This document shows positions 36,708-46,025 of a stretch of DNA of 64,000 bases, one piece after another; the stretch's first letter is position 1; the number at the start of each line of letters is the position of its first letter. Position numbers and translations under genes: made by a program. Where the stretch lies: contig JABWCP010000015.1 in assembly GCA_013360215.1 (NCBI GenBank), forward strand, positions 1 through 64,000, read 5' to 3'. The DNA comes from a bacterium (GTDB lineage: Bacteria > CLD3 > SB21). The notes beneath the pieces are model-generated. The model had not been told where the DNA came from and searched no databases. It worked only from the letters and a program-made list of their open reading frames with translations.

Positions 36708-37478
36708 TTACTTCATTTGGCAGATAAAAAGGGCACTCCACGTATCAAATCCGAGTGTTTTTTTTGTAATCCATTCTTCGTGAGCAAGAATTTTGAATCC
36801 ATTATTTGAAAGCATAAATTCAATTTCAGGTAAAAATAGATACCGCATGGTATGCGTTTCATTGAGTACATTAATTACACCCGTTTTCTTTTCTGTTACA
36901 AACACTGTATAATTAACATCTACTAAATTCCTGTCGCTAATATGCGAAGGTTCTGCGATCCGAATAACTTTGATCAAATCATCTTCGAGTCTTTTTACTC
37001 GTACCGTTGGGCGATCGGTTAACACAGCAGGACCATACCAACAATCAAAAATAAAAATTCCATTCGGATTAAGATGATACTTTACTGTTGACAAAGTATC
37101 CATAAAATCGTTATTGCTTGTTTGATAACTCATTACATGGAACAATGACAAAGCCACATCAAATGTCTTATCTAAACGGATTGATCGAATATCACCTTTG
37201 TAAAATCTCAGCAACGATGACAACTTTGGTGAGGCGGCAGCTTTTTCTATTGCTTTGGATAGCATCTCTTGTGAAACATCAATACCGTCAATTGAGTAAC
37301 CGTATTCGCTCAAAAAAAAGTCATGCGCACCTGTACCACAACCAAGATTCAATATAGTCTGAGTTTGGGGAGCAAAACGTTGAATCAAATCTCTCAAATA
37401 GTGGACTTCATTACCATAGTCCTTATCTTTATAAAGGAGATCATAATAGCGCGAATAATCTCCAAAAACGTTACTCAT
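36708..37478 (-). CDS. Class I SAM-dependent methyltransferase
   Basis: 256 residues with a complete class I core: SRYYDLLYKDKDYGNEV at the N terminus, TILNLGCGTGAHDFFL (motif I), IDGIDVSQEMLSKA (acidic residue binding the ribose), FDVALSLFHVMSYQ and LNPNGIFIFDCWYGP. The C-terminal portion is a beta-rich cap as in sugar N- or O-methyltransferases. The gene starts 7 bases after the perosamine-synthase-like aminotransferase, so it may N-methylate the amino sugar made by that enzyme; this is inference. After it there are 252 bases without a gene. Confidence 0.88.
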   Translation of the reverse strand: MSNVFGDYSRYYDLLYKDKDYGNEVHYLRDLIQRFAPQTQTILNLGCGTGAHDFFLSEYGYSIDGIDVSQEMLSKAIEKAAASPKLSSLLRFYKGDIRSIRLDKTFDVALSLFHVMSYQTSNNDFMDTLSTVKYHLNPNGIFIFDCWYGPAVLTDRPTVRVKRLEDDLIKVIRIAEPSHISDRNLVDVNYTVFVTEKKTGVINVLNETHTMRYLFLPEIEFMLSNNGFKILAHEEWITKKTLGFDTWSALFICQMK

Positions 37479-37485
37479 AATGCCT

Positions 37486-38595
37486 TTACTTAAATAGTTC
37501 TTTAAGCGCTTCTGCGACTGAGTGTATTTGCTCTTCAGTTATTGCAAGCCCGCTTGGCACATAAAATCCTCTTTCACCAAGTCTCTCTGCAACCGGGTAC
37601 TGCTCTCCAAGGAAAAGACCTATATCATTAAAAACAGGCTGCCGATGCATGGGATAAAAAAAAGGACGAGTACCTACACCCGCACTTGCAAGTTTTTTCA
37701 TTGCCTCAAATGCGTCGTATGGTATTTCGTCGCTCATTACAATTCCATAAACCCAATAAATATTGGACGCATAATCGCATCCCTTGATAGGCAATTGAAT
37801 ACAATCTATCTCAGAAAGTAACTCGTTGTATATTGCACCGATTCTTCTTTTCTTAATAAGAAAATCATCTAATCTTTCAAGTTGCGCAACCCCAATAGCT
37901 GCTTGTAAGTTTGTCATTCTAAAATTCCATCCCAAATCTTTGTGAATAAAGCGACGGGGTGGAATAAAACTAAGATTACGCAGTTCTCGGCTTTTCGCTG
38001 CTAATTTTTCATCATTTGTCAGCACCATACCACCTTCACCTGTAGTGATATGCTTATTCGGATAAAAACTGAATATTGAAATGTCACCAAAACTGCCACA
38101 CGGTTTTCCTTTATATTTTTGTCCAATAAGCTCAGCAGCATCTTCGATAATCATCAGGTTATATTTCTCGGCTAATACCAAAATTGGATCCATATCTACA
38201 GGAATGCCATAGATATGTACAACCATGATTGCCTTCGTTCTACTGGTGATTCTAGATTCAATATTTTCAACTGACATATTCCACGTCTTTGGATCTGAAT
38301 CAACAACAACAGGAGTCGCACCTGCACGTACAATTGCAGCTGCACACGAAATAATTGTAAACGTAGGAAGAATTACTTCGTCGCCTTTGCCGATACCAAG
38401 CACCGCAACTGCAACTTCCAACGCAACGGAGCCGTTCGCAACAGCAATCCCGTATTTTCGGTCAACTCTTTTCGCAAAATCCTCTTCAAATTTTTTCACA
38501 AAGGGACCATCCGATGATATCCATCCCGTATCAATACATTCAGCTAAGTATTTCTTCTCATTACCATCCAACAATGGTTCATTTACCGGAATCAT
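37486..38595 (-). CDS. DegT/DnrJ/EryC1/StrS sugar aminotransferase, GDP-perosamine synthase-like
   Basis: 369 residues. A PLP-dependent aminotransferase with the internal aldimine lysine K181 (SFYPNKHITTGEGGM), the cofactor-binding EDAAE (151-155) and NGSVALEVAV at 54-63. The N terminus MIPVNEPLLDGNEKKYL and the C-terminal RPFFYPMHRQP segment strongly recall Vibrio cholerae RfbE/Per, which transfers an amino group to C4 of GDP-4-keto-6-deoxymannose. The substrate of that reaction is made by gmd, encoded three genes upstream, which supports a GDP-perosamine product. It overlaps the cupin gene by 4 bases and precedes a methyltransferase gene by 7. Confidence 0.88.
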   Translation of the reverse strand: MIPVNEPLLDGNEKKYLAECIDTGWISSDGPFVKKFEEDFAKRVDRKYGIAVANGSVALEVAVAVLGIGKGDEVILPTFTIISCAAAIVRAGATPVVVDSDPKTWNMSVENIESRITSRTKAIMVVHIYGIPVDMDPILVLAEKYNLMIIEDAAELIGQKYKGKPCGSFGDISIFSFYPNKHITTGEGGMVLTNDEKLAAKSRELRNLSFIPPRRFIHKDLGWNFRMTNLQAAIGVAQLERLDDFLIKKRRIGAIYNELLSEIDCIQLPIKGCDYASNIYWVYGIVMSDEIPYDAFEAMKKLASAGVGTRPFFYPMHRQPVFNDIGLFLGEQYPVAERLGERGFYVPSGLAITEEQIHSVAEALKELFK

Positions 38596-39014
38596 GGTTT
38601 TGTACCCTCAAAATGTGTCTTATCATTGGTTACACCACCATAAGGACCTTGTTTTATTTCGAGCATTTCACAATCTGACAACATTTCGAACCCATGCCCA
38701 CCAGAAATCAGAAAAATCACATCATCTTTATCTAAAACAACACTATTAACCCAATCGAATTCTGAATCATAAATATCTACTCTGACCGATCCTTTTCTAA
38801 TAACCAATACCTCTTGTGTTAATATAACTTGACGAATCAACTTATTGTGATAATGAGGTTTAATCTTACCCTCTTTAGAATACTTAATGATTCCAATCTG
38901 CTGAGAATACTCTGGACTTGAAAAAAATTCCGTTTTTTCCACTTGATGACTTCTTCTAATCACTAAAGCAAGGCAGTTATTATTTTTATCATTTATTTTT
39001 TGCAGGGATTCCAT
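38592..39014 (-). CDS. Cupin-fold protein, sugar-isomerase/WxcM-like
   Basis: 140 residues. A single beta-barrel with a cupin-type metal site: KIKPHYHN (histidines at about 55 and 57), then VLVIRKGSVRVDIYD and a late GGHGFEML. Small cupins of this kind act in sugar loci as 3,4-ketoisomerases or as unknown accessory proteins. It overlaps the aminotransferase downstream by 4 bases, so the two probably act on one sugar. Without dTDP-sugar genes nearby a FdtA-type reaction is not supported, and the true substrate is open. Confidence 0.75.
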   Translation of the reverse strand: MESLQKINDKNNNCLALVIRRSHQVEKTEFFSSPEYSQQIGIIKYSKEGKIKPHYHNKLIRQVILTQEVLVIRKGSVRVDIYDSEFDWVNSVVLDKDDVIFLISGGHGFEMLSDCEMLEIKQGPYGGVTNDKTHFEGTKP

Positions 39015-39024
39015 ATTTGATATT

Positions 39025-39972
39025 CTATTTCACTTTTGAGTTGTAAGAATTAGTAAACCATTCAATTGTTTGTTTTAACCCAGCTTCAAAATTAACAGCC
39101 GGTTTGAAACCTAATTCTTTTTCAGCAGAAGAAATATCAGCAAATGAGTGTTTTATATCTCCAGCACGTTCGGGGTGATACAAAGGTGCTATATCCTTTC
39201 CCAAGATTTCATTAATGGCTTTTACTAATTGATTAAGTGTAGTTTGTTCATGGCACGCACAATTCACAGCAATCCCCGAAGGGCAATCAATAGTGGCCGC
39301 AAGTATATTAGCTTGTACAACATTTGCAACAAAAGTAAAATCTCTACTTTGATTGCCATCTCCATATATTAAAGGTTGTTTATCATTCACTATGGCAGCT
39401 ATGAAAATTGGAATCACAGCTGAATACTGTGAATCCGGATCTTGCTTGGGGCCAAATACATTGAAATAACGTAAGCAAACTGTTTCTAAACCATAAAGTT
39501 GCGAGAATACCTTACAATAGTACTCCCCCCCTAATTTCGATACTGCATACGGCGATAAAGGATTAACTTGTAAGCCTTCGTGTTTCGGTAACTCAGGATT
39601 ATCCCCATAAACAGAAGAAGACGATGCAAAAACAACTCTTTTCACTTTTGCTTCTTTTGCAGCATCAAGAATATTCAAGGTTCCTGCAACATTCACTTCA
39701 TTTGTCGTTATAGGATCTCTAATCGACCTCGGAACAGATGGCAAGGCTGCTTGATGCAAAACAACATCTATTTCACTAACAGCCTCACGTACGATATGGT
39801 AACTACGAATATCTCCTTCTATCAGTTCGATTTGTTCTAAAAAAGGCAATAAGTTACTCCTTTTGCCTGTAGAAAAATTATCAAGCACGCGCACAGAGTC
39901 ACCACGTTTTACCAATCCCTCTACAATATTGGAACCTATAAACCCGGCTCCTCCGGTAACTAAATACTTCAT
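39025..39972 (-). CDS. UDP-glucose/UDP-N-acetylglucosamine 4-epimerase-like extended SDR
   Basis: 315 residues. NAD-binding GGAGFIGSNIVEGL (7-20), VLHQAALPSVPRSIRDP, FASSSSVYGDNPELP, catalytic YAVSKLGGE (YxxxK) and LRYFNVFGPKQDPDSQYSAVIP. The SVPRSIRDP and NVFGPRQDP-type motifs are those of WbpP/GalE-like 4-epimerases that accept UDP-N-acetylated hexoses. It may provide UDP-GalNAc or UDP-galactose for the polymer. It lies 10 bases before the cupin gene and 89 bases after fcl. Related decarboxylases and epimerases share most motifs, so the exact substrate is inferred. Confidence 0.86.
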   Translation of the reverse strand: MKYLVTGGAGFIGSNIVEGLVKRGDSVRVLDNFSTGKRSNLLPFLEQIELIEGDIRSYHIVREAVSEIDVVLHQAALPSVPRSIRDPITTNEVNVAGTLNILDAAKEAKVKRVVFASSSSVYGDNPELPKHEGLQVNPLSPYAVSKLGGEYYCKVFSQLYGLETVCLRYFNVFGPKQDPDSQYSAVIPIFIAAIVNDKQPLIYGDGNQSRDFTFVANVVQANILAATIDCPSGIAVNCACHEQTTLNQLVKAINEILGKDIAPLYHPERAGDIKHSFADISSAEKELGFKPAVNFEAGLKQTIEWFTNSYNSKVK

Positions 39973-40061
39973 AAATTCTTTTCTTAAAGTGTCATCAGCT
40001 CAAGAGCTATATCACAACCTGTTTTACAACTAAATTAATTACAATGAGTAAAACAAATATT

Positions 40062-41003
40062 TCAAACACCCAGTTTTTTTTGAAAATTCCTAAACCAGTC
40101 TATTGTTTTCCGGATACCTTCTTGTAAATCAACTTTGTGTTTCCAGCCCAACGAATGGATCTTTGAAACATCGAGAAGTTTTTGTGTTGTCCCGTCCGGT
40201 TTAGTGAGATCAAAATCCAACTTTCCAGTAAATCCAACTTCTTTTTTTATCATTTCTGCCAATTCAAGAATCGTAATATCTTCGCCAGTTCCAATATTTA
40301 GGATTTCATTGTCCTCATAATTCTCCATCAGATATACGCAGGCATCCGCTAAATCATCAACGTACAAAAATTCACGCCGAGGTTTACCTGATCCCCAAAG
40401 GGTTACAGTGTTTGTTTTATTTGACTGACCTTCAACAAATTTTCTGATCAATGCCGGCATTACATGTGAATTTTGCAGATCAAAATTATCGTTTGGACCA
40501 TATAGATTGGTCGGCATCACAGATATATATTTGGTGCCATATTGTCTATTATAAGATTTGATCAACTCAATTCCGGCAATCTTTGCAATGGCATACGGCT
40601 GGTTAGTTTGCTCCAACGACCCCGTAAGCAGATACTCTTCTTTTATCGGTCGTGCAGCATGTTTCGGATAGATACAAGAACTCCCTAGGAAACAAAGCTT
40701 TTTAACATTGGTAGTATATGAAGAGTGAATGATGTTGTTTTGAATAACTAAATTTTGATAGATAAATTCAGCGGGATAGGAATTATTGGCCTGTATACCA
40801 CCAACTTTAGCAGCAGCAACGAATACATATTCAGGCTTTTCTGCTTCAAAAAAAGCTCTAACATTTTGTTGATGCCCAAGATCAAGTTCTGCGCGCGTGC
40901 GAAACAATAAGTTCATAAACCCTTGCCTACCCAATGTGCGAAGAATAGCTGAACCTACCAAACCTTCGTGCCCCGCTATATATATCTTTGAATCTTTTTG
41001 CAA
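40062..41003 (-). CDS. fcl: GDP-L-fucose synthase
   Basis: 313 residues. Bifunctional epimerase-reductase that turns GDP-4-keto-6-deoxy-D-mannose into GDP-L-fucose. It has the NADP loop [10 protein letters not shown] (11-20), [14 protein letters not shown] (61-74), [10 protein letters not shown] (105-114), catalytic Y137/K141 (YAIAK), [24 protein letters not shown] and [17 protein letters not shown]. This is a complete Fcl/WcaG. The start is a TTG at 41003 directly after the gmd stop, with GGGGAC upstream; no in-frame ATG gives the full NADP-binding loop. It acts with gmd encoded upstream. Confidence 0.95.
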   Translation of the reverse strand: MQKDSKIYIAGHEGLVGSAILRTLGRQGFMNLLFRTRAELDLGHQQNVRAFFEAEKPEYVFVAAAKVGGIQANNSYPAEFIYQNLVIQNNIIHSSYTTNVKKLCFLGSSCIYPKHAARPIKEEYLLTGSLEQTNQPYAIAKIAGIELIKSYNRQYGTKYISVMPTNLYGPNDNFDLQNSHVMPALIRKFVEGQSNKTNTVTLWGSGKPRREFLYVDDLADACVYLMENYEDNEILNIGTGEDITILELAEMIKKEVGFTGKLDFDLTKPDGTTQKLLDVSKIHSLGWKHKVDLQEGIRKTIDWFRNFQKKLGV

Positions 41004-41004
41004 T

Positions 41005-42054
41005 TTAAAGTCCCCGTTTTTTCACAAGTTCATAATCTGACTTGACCATTAATCGTGCAAGATCATGAAATTTTGTTCCGGCCTCCCAATTCAGTTTTTG
41101 TTTAGCCTTTATTGGATTTCCAACTAAAATATCAACTTCGGTTGGTCGAAAATATTTCACATCCACTTCTACTATATTTTTATCATTCCAATAAGCTTTT
41201 TCATTGATACCTTGACCATCCCAAATCAAATTCATTCCAAGTTCATTAAAGGCAACATCAACAAACTCCCTCACTTTGTGGGTCTCGCCAGTCGCCAAAA
41301 CAAACTCCTCTGCAACATCTCGTTGAAGCATACGCCACATCCCCTCAACATATTCCGGAGCATAGCCCCAATCTCGTTGCGCATCTAAATTCCCTAAAAC
41401 AAGTTTATCCTGTAAACCAAGCTTAATTCTTGCTGCAGCCATAGTAATCTTACGGGAAACAAAAGTCTCTCCGCGCCGTGGCGATTCGTGATTAAACAAA
41501 ATACCGTTGCATGCAAAAATGTTGTATGCTTCACGATAATTAATAACTATCCAATAGCCATAAATTTTAGAGACACCATATGGACTTCTGGGATAAAACG
41601 GAGTATTTTCATCTTGAGGAATTTCAATTACTTTCCCATAAAGTTCGCTTGTGGATGCTTGATAGAACTTAGTCTCGATTCCAGTTTCACGAATAGCATC
41701 AAGAAAACGTAGTGTTCCAATGGCATCTACCTCGGAAGTATATTCCGGAACCTCGAATGAGACTTTTACGTGGCTCTGAGCTGCAAGATTATATATCTCA
41801 TTTGGTTGAATTTTTTCCAAAAGCCTGTTGATGTTACTGGTATCTGTAACGTCGCCGTAGTGGAGAAAGAATCGTTTTCCAATAAGGTTTGAATCATTAT
41901 ATAGATGATCAATCCTTCCGGTGTTGAATGAACTGCTGCGACGAATAACACCATGAACATTATACCCTTTTTTCAAAAGGAGTTCAGCTAAATATGAGCC
42001 GTCTTGCCCGGTAACACCTGTAATTAACGCTGTTTTTACTTTGCTATGCTTCAC
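41005..42054 (-). CDS. gmd: GDP-mannose 4,6-dehydratase
   Basis: 349 residues, normal Gmd length. Converts GDP-D-mannose to GDP-4-keto-6-deoxy-D-mannose, the branch point to fucose, perosamine and rhamnose. The N-terminal [70 protein letters not shown] (YxxxK), [16 protein letters not shown] and [18 protein letters not shown] are all diagnostic. The start is GTG 42054 with GAGAG upstream. It precedes fcl with no spacing. GDP-mannose must come from ManB/ManC genes elsewhere, as none are in the window. Confidence 0.97.
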   Translation of the reverse strand: MKHSKVKTALITGVTGQDGSYLAELLLKKGYNVHGVIRRSSSFNTGRIDHLYNDSNLIGKRFFLHYGDVTDTSNINRLLEKIQPNEIYNLAAQSHVKVSFEVPEYTSEVDAIGTLRFLDAIRETGIETKFYQASTSELYGKVIEIPQDENTPFYPRSPYGVSKIYGYWIVINYREAYNIFACNGILFNHESPRRGETFVSRKITMAAARIKLGLQDKLVLGNLDAQRDWGYAPEYVEGMWRMLQRDVAEEFVLATGETHKVREFVDVAFNELGMNLIWDGQGINEKAYWNDKNIVEVDVKYFRPTEVDILVGNPIKAKQKLNWEAGTKFHDLARLMVKSDYELVKKRGL

Positions 42055-42117
42055 AAAAACTCTCTTTAATCTTTTCAGGTTAATCCCATTTCGAAGTCAT
42101 CTACCTTTATACATAAA

Positions 42118-43401
42118 CTATTTAAACTTTCTTTGTGTAAATAACCCAAGAATCAATTGAAACTGCTTATTGTCGATCAGAGATTTCCACATGTATTCTT
42201 TGAAATAAAGTAAAAACAAGACTACAACTCCCGCTATCAATCCCGACACTAATGTAATTATTTTTTTTCTTGGTTTAAATGAATAATCCGCAGGCATTGC
42301 TTTGTCTAGCACCAATAGGGTTGGAGTATCTTTAGCCTCCTGAATTTTAGCTTGCTCAAACTGCGGAATCAAAAATTCCAATATTTTTCCATTAATTTGA
42401 ACATCACGATACAATCTTAGATATCTCAATGCCAGATCGGGTGTTTCTTTAAATGGGATAAATATCCCCAAATCAACTCCCCCCCGATCTAATTGTTTTT
42501 GCGTCTTTCGCAACTCTTCCATCTGTGACTCTAAAATCATCAAATTTGGGTGATTTTTCCCTAAAGTTTTTTTCTTGATATTATAATCAATTTCAGTCGA
42601 TACCATCTCAGCTTGAAGCTTAGCAGCTGCTTCTATTCCGGCTTTGGTTTGTTCCGGAATCGAAATCACTCCAAATTTTTTTTGAAAAAAATTCAACGAA
42701 TCTTCTGAAATTTGCAGATCCTTCTTAGCTTGTTGGTATCGATTTTCGATAAATTGCCTAGTAAATCTTGCTTGTTCCGTTGCCAGTTCCCGATTTATCT
42801 CATCCAATTTTAAAACAATATAATTTGCAATATCGGCCGTTTTTTGAGGGTCGTTGAAATAACGAAAAGTGATATTTATTGTGCCTAGTTTTTTATCCGC
42901 TTCGGCATTTATATCTTTTTCTAAAACCTTAAGCATGTCATCCATTTTTTCAATCTTATACGCATTCAGCAGATCATACTTACCAATTAAATCTTCGCGT
43001 AACCTCCTACTGTTTAGAATTGCCATATATCGAGAAACATTTGTCACTCCGCCGCCTAATATGCTTACTCCAATGCCGCTAAGGCTACCTCCGCTTGATG
43101 ATAGGGCGTCTAATGCAGAACCTGTTTTCTCCGGTAAAAGAACGACGGCGGTTGATTCGTACCATTTATCTGACAACAAACTCAATCCAGCTGTTATTAC
43201 CATTACAGTAAACACAGTAGTTATGATTAGGGTCTTCCATTTAACAAAAACGTAGAGTATCCATACTATTTGAAACACAGGCTTTGTATCACCATTATCG
43301 GCTTCCCTTTCAAAACCACCAATTATGCTATCTTTCTCATTAGTCATATTACGAAAAGATTCTAAAATAATATTATTTGTATAGCGTGTATTATCACTCA
43401 A
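42118..43401 (-). CDS. Wzz-like polysaccharide chain-length determinant
   Basis: 427 residues with two membrane helices (about 56-76 and 381-400) flanking a long coiled periplasmic region, and the proline-rich PADYSFKPRKK segment just before the second helix. This is the PCP-type Wzz layout. It lacks a cytoplasmic BY-tyrosine-kinase domain, and none is encoded nearby. It sets polymer length with Wzy. The ORF starts at a TTG (43401); ATG 43347 is an alternative, and neither has a clear ribosome binding site. It is the first gene after the 734-base gap, so it heads the AT-rich operon. Confidence 0.88.
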   Translation of the reverse strand: MSDNTRYTNNIILESFRNMTNEKDSIIGGFEREADNGDTKPVFQIVWILYVFVKWKTLIITTVFTVMVITAGLSLLSDKWYESTAVVLLPEKTGSALDALSSSGGSLSGIGVSILGGGVTNVSRYMAILNSRRLREDLIGKYDLLNAYKIEKMDDMLKVLEKDINAEADKKLGTINITFRYFNDPQKTADIANYIVLKLDEINRELATEQARFTRQFIENRYQQAKKDLQISEDSLNFFQKKFGVISIPEQTKAGIEAAAKLQAEMVSTEIDYNIKKKTLGKNHPNLMILESQMEELRKTQKQLDRGGVDLGIFIPFKETPDLALRYLRLYRDVQINGKILEFLIPQFEQAKIQEAKDTPTLLVLDKAMPADYSFKPRKKIITLVSGLIAGVVVLFLLYFKEYMWKSLIDNKQFQLILGLFTQRKFK

Positions 43402-44135
43402 ATAGTTTTTGACGTAATAAACATCGTATTACATCTTGCCAAAAGTGTGGCAAGTTTACAAAAATTCTATCTCACAAACAATGTTTTTCAAGTTTGCTAA
43501 AAATTAAAAATCATCTAATATTTAGAGATATTCGACGTCGTTTTATGGCTTCTTGAACAGACCATTTTCTATATCTTTTATGATCATATTTCTCAGTAAT
43601 TCTAAACTTACCTTTACGATATTAATTGCGAATTTAAGCTACAATATTTTCGACTGAGTTCTCGTGCTAGAGTAAAAACAAACAGAGATAACAGAAATTT
43701 CTGAATATCTTAGCGATTTGAAAGTCACTTACGCTTTTAAAAATAGAATTTCAGTCGATTGCTTTTGGCTACGGTTAGTCATTTGTTATAGTATGGGCGT
43801 TAAAATTTTCAACACGTTTTGATTCATTTAGTATATAAGTAGAATAATCGTCCTTTAGCATTTATGCGTTTTCATATATTATAGTAATTTGATTTTAACT
43901 GTAGGATACACCGTTGCATTTCAACGATCCAGATTGATACGCAAGATACAACGTCTCTTAATCTTAAAAATCACAGTAATACCTTCATGCAAATCTATTT
44001 GGTTAGTAGAATTGAAATTTTGCCGTTTCACGAATGATAGAGATGACAGTGTAAGCACCTATAACAAGTAGATTTACTTTGAATAGCTTAATCGTTTAAG
44101 ATAGCAATTAAAATCACGACTATTTCAACTAGATT
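43402..44135. other. 734-base AT-rich stretch without genes
   Basis: No open frame here has gene-like features; the longest short frame (43889-44071, plus strand) encodes 60 residues with no recognisable motif. No tRNA or IS end is seen. It lies exactly where base composition changes from the moderate-GC block on the right to the AT-rich block on the left, and upstream of Wzz, so it may hold the promoter of the AT-rich operon and the remains of a recombination junction. A short dyad at 43435-43454 is listed separately. Confidence 0.65.
43435..43454. promoter_or_regulatory. Dyad upstream of wzz, possible operator or leader hairpin
   Basis: CTTGCCA (43435-43441) and TGGCAAG (43448-43454) form a perfect 7-bp inverted repeat with a 6-base spacer, 34 bases upstream of the proposed wzz start. 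It is GC-richer than its surroundings, which makes chance less likely. It could be an operator for a local regulator or a hairpin in the leader of the operon. No T-run follows. Confidence 0.4.
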
Positions 44136-46001
44136 TCACAGTAAATTTCTCACCCACTTTCCAAACACAATCCCCCGCCAATATCGCCCGTCGTAAGCCT
44201 TTTTACCGGCAATCATGGCATCAAAATCATCCCTTAGCGAAGATCGTATTACCCCCCCCGAACGCTCAATCGAAGAACTCAGTTGCTTGCGAAATGCATC
44301 CGGGTGTGTACGAACCCAATGCTCTTCCGGCGTTACAAAACCCATCTTGTCACGACGTTGAATGATACCGTCCGGCACGTAACCTCTCATACTGTCACGC
44401 AATACACGTTTGGTCGTTGCATCCGAAATTTTATGATCGGATGGCAACGATAAGGTAAATTCCACCAACCGATAATCCAAAAAGGGAACCCGCGCTTCGA
44501 TAGAATGCGCCATCGAATTACGATCCTCCCAATGCAATAGCATCGGTAAATTGGTACGTGTCAATTGAACGCGAAGCGCTGTATTTACATCCGGTTTAAA
44601 TTCTCCATATTGTTGCCGCCAATGTATTGAACGTGCTCCGAGTTTTTCCATGTCAAACCAATCATTGGACGATTGGCTATCCGACGGCATGAACGGCATC
44701 CATGCGTTAGGTATAAGCGCTCCTATCAATCGCCGTAAGACAGCACCGCGGTTGACATGACCTTCGCGGATAGTTTTTTGTATTTCACGAACTAACCGAA
44801 TCCAGCGCCCGCGTACCATGAGCTCCGCTAAACGCGTCCCATAAAACGGATAGTAACCGGCCAACTGCTCATCCGAACCCTGACCGTCCAGCATCACCGT
44901 TACACCGCCGGATTTGGCCAATCGAAAAACATGCCATTGCGCGTAGATACTCGCTGAACCAAACGGTTCGTCCTGATGCCAGAGCAAGGTATCCAACGTA
45001 TCAAACAGCGTTTCAAAATCCGGATAAACATGATGCGCTTCGACACGAATGGCACGAATCACTTCTTCCGCATAACGGCTTTCATCGTAAGCCTTCTCCC
45101 GCGCATACGCTGAAAAAGTTTTTTGTAATACTGTCGTACTCTGCGTGGATAGCATGTCATGCAACAAACAAACAATCGAGGACGAATCCAATCCGCCGGA
45201 GAGACACGAGCCTACCGGCACATCGGAGCGCAACCGCAAACGTACCGCATCCGTAAAAATATTTAAAAACTGTTTTGTCGCATCCTCATACGTACCGTCA
45301 AACTGTGTATCCGGAAACGAATACCAACGACGTTTTTCCAATCGTACGTTTTGCCCCTCGTACGTGATCTCCGCGCACTCTCCTCCGCGAAGCTGCAAAA
45401 CCCCGTCGTACATGGTTTCATCTGTATGATCAGAAATCGCATAACCCAAAAAATCGGCTACGCGTTGTCCATTCATCGAATATCGCCACCCCGGCAAAAC
45501 GGAGAACTGCTTGATTTCGCTGGCGAATGCAAATCCTCCATCCGTTGTTTGATAATAATACAGGGGCTTAACACCAAAACGATCCCGCGCAGCAAAAGTA
45601 CGTTTGGTCAGCGTATCATAAAGAACAAACGCCCACATACCATTGAAACGATGAAGGCATTCCGTTCCCCAATAATCGTACGCCGCAAGGACCACTTCCG
45701 TATCCGTTTTGGATGCAAACACATATCCTACCGCCTCCAGCTCACGACGCAATTCGATGTAATTATATACTTCCCCGTTATACGTGATCCAATAACGTTC
45801 ATTTTTATAACTCATCGGCTCACGGCCTGCGTTGCTGAGATCTATGATAGCAAGACGACGTTGGCCGAGCCACACACGATTCCCATCAAAACCATTATGC
45901 CCGTCACCGTCCGGTCCGCGATATGAAACAATATCGGTCATACGCTGAATCAGCGCACCGTCCGTCGGCTTCGTATTGATAAGCGCCGCTATTCCGCACA
46001 T
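44136..46001 (-). CDS. asnB: Asparagine synthase (glutamine-hydrolysing) family amidotransferase
   Basis: 621 residues. The glutaminase half has Cys2 (MCGIAALINT), YRGPDGDG and YNGEVYNYIELRREL. The synthetase half has the ATP loop SGGLDSSSI (268-276), DEPFGSASIYAQW and DGQGSDEQLAGYYPF. It is diverged from the other copy at 25057, so this is not a recent duplication. It ends the moderate-GC operon and starts 24 bases after the GT2 gene. It probably amidates a uronic acid in the polymer, since UDP-glucuronate and a diacetamido-uronate pathway are encoded in the same operon; synthesis of free asparagine cannot be excluded. Confidence 0.92.
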   Translation of the reverse strand: MCGIAALINTKPTDGALIQRMTDIVSYRGPDGDGHNGFDGNRVWLGQRRLAIIDLSNAGREPMSYKNERYWITYNGEVYNYIELRRELEAVGYVFASKTDTEVVLAAYDYWGTECLHRFNGMWAFVLYDTLTKRTFAARDRFGVKPLYYYQTTDGGFAFASEIKQFSVLPGWRYSMNGQRVADFLGYAISDHTDETMYDGVLQLRGGECAEITYEGQNVRLEKRRWYSFPDTQFDGTYEDATKQFLNIFTDAVRLRLRSDVPVGSCLSGGLDSSSIVCLLHDMLSTQSTTVLQKTFSAYAREKAYDESRYAEEVIRAIRVEAHHVYPDFETLFDTLDTLLWHQDEPFGSASIYAQWHVFRLAKSGGVTVMLDGQGSDEQLAGYYPFYGTRLAELMVRGRWIRLVREIQKTIREGHVNRGAVLRRLIGALIPNAWMPFMPSDSQSSNDWFDMEKLGARSIHWRQQYGEFKPDVNTALRVQLTRTNLPMLLHWEDRNSMAHSIEARVPFLDYRLVEFTLSLPSDHKISDATTKRVLRDSMRGYVPDGIIQRRDKMGFVTPEEHWVRTHPDAFRKQLSSSIERSGGVIRSSLRDDFDAMIAGKKAYDGRYWRGIVFGKWVRNLL

Positions 46002-46025
46002 CGCTGAAAATACTCCGTTTTGTGA

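Noticed and set aside
43889-44071. 60-codon plus-strand frame in the 734-base gap
   Set aside because: No ribosome binding site, no motif, and the length is expected by chance in AT-rich DNA; kept as non-coding.
45351-45926. 191-codon plus-strand frame
   Set aside because: It is antisense to the asparagine-synthase-like gene, which is intact, and has no homology signal.
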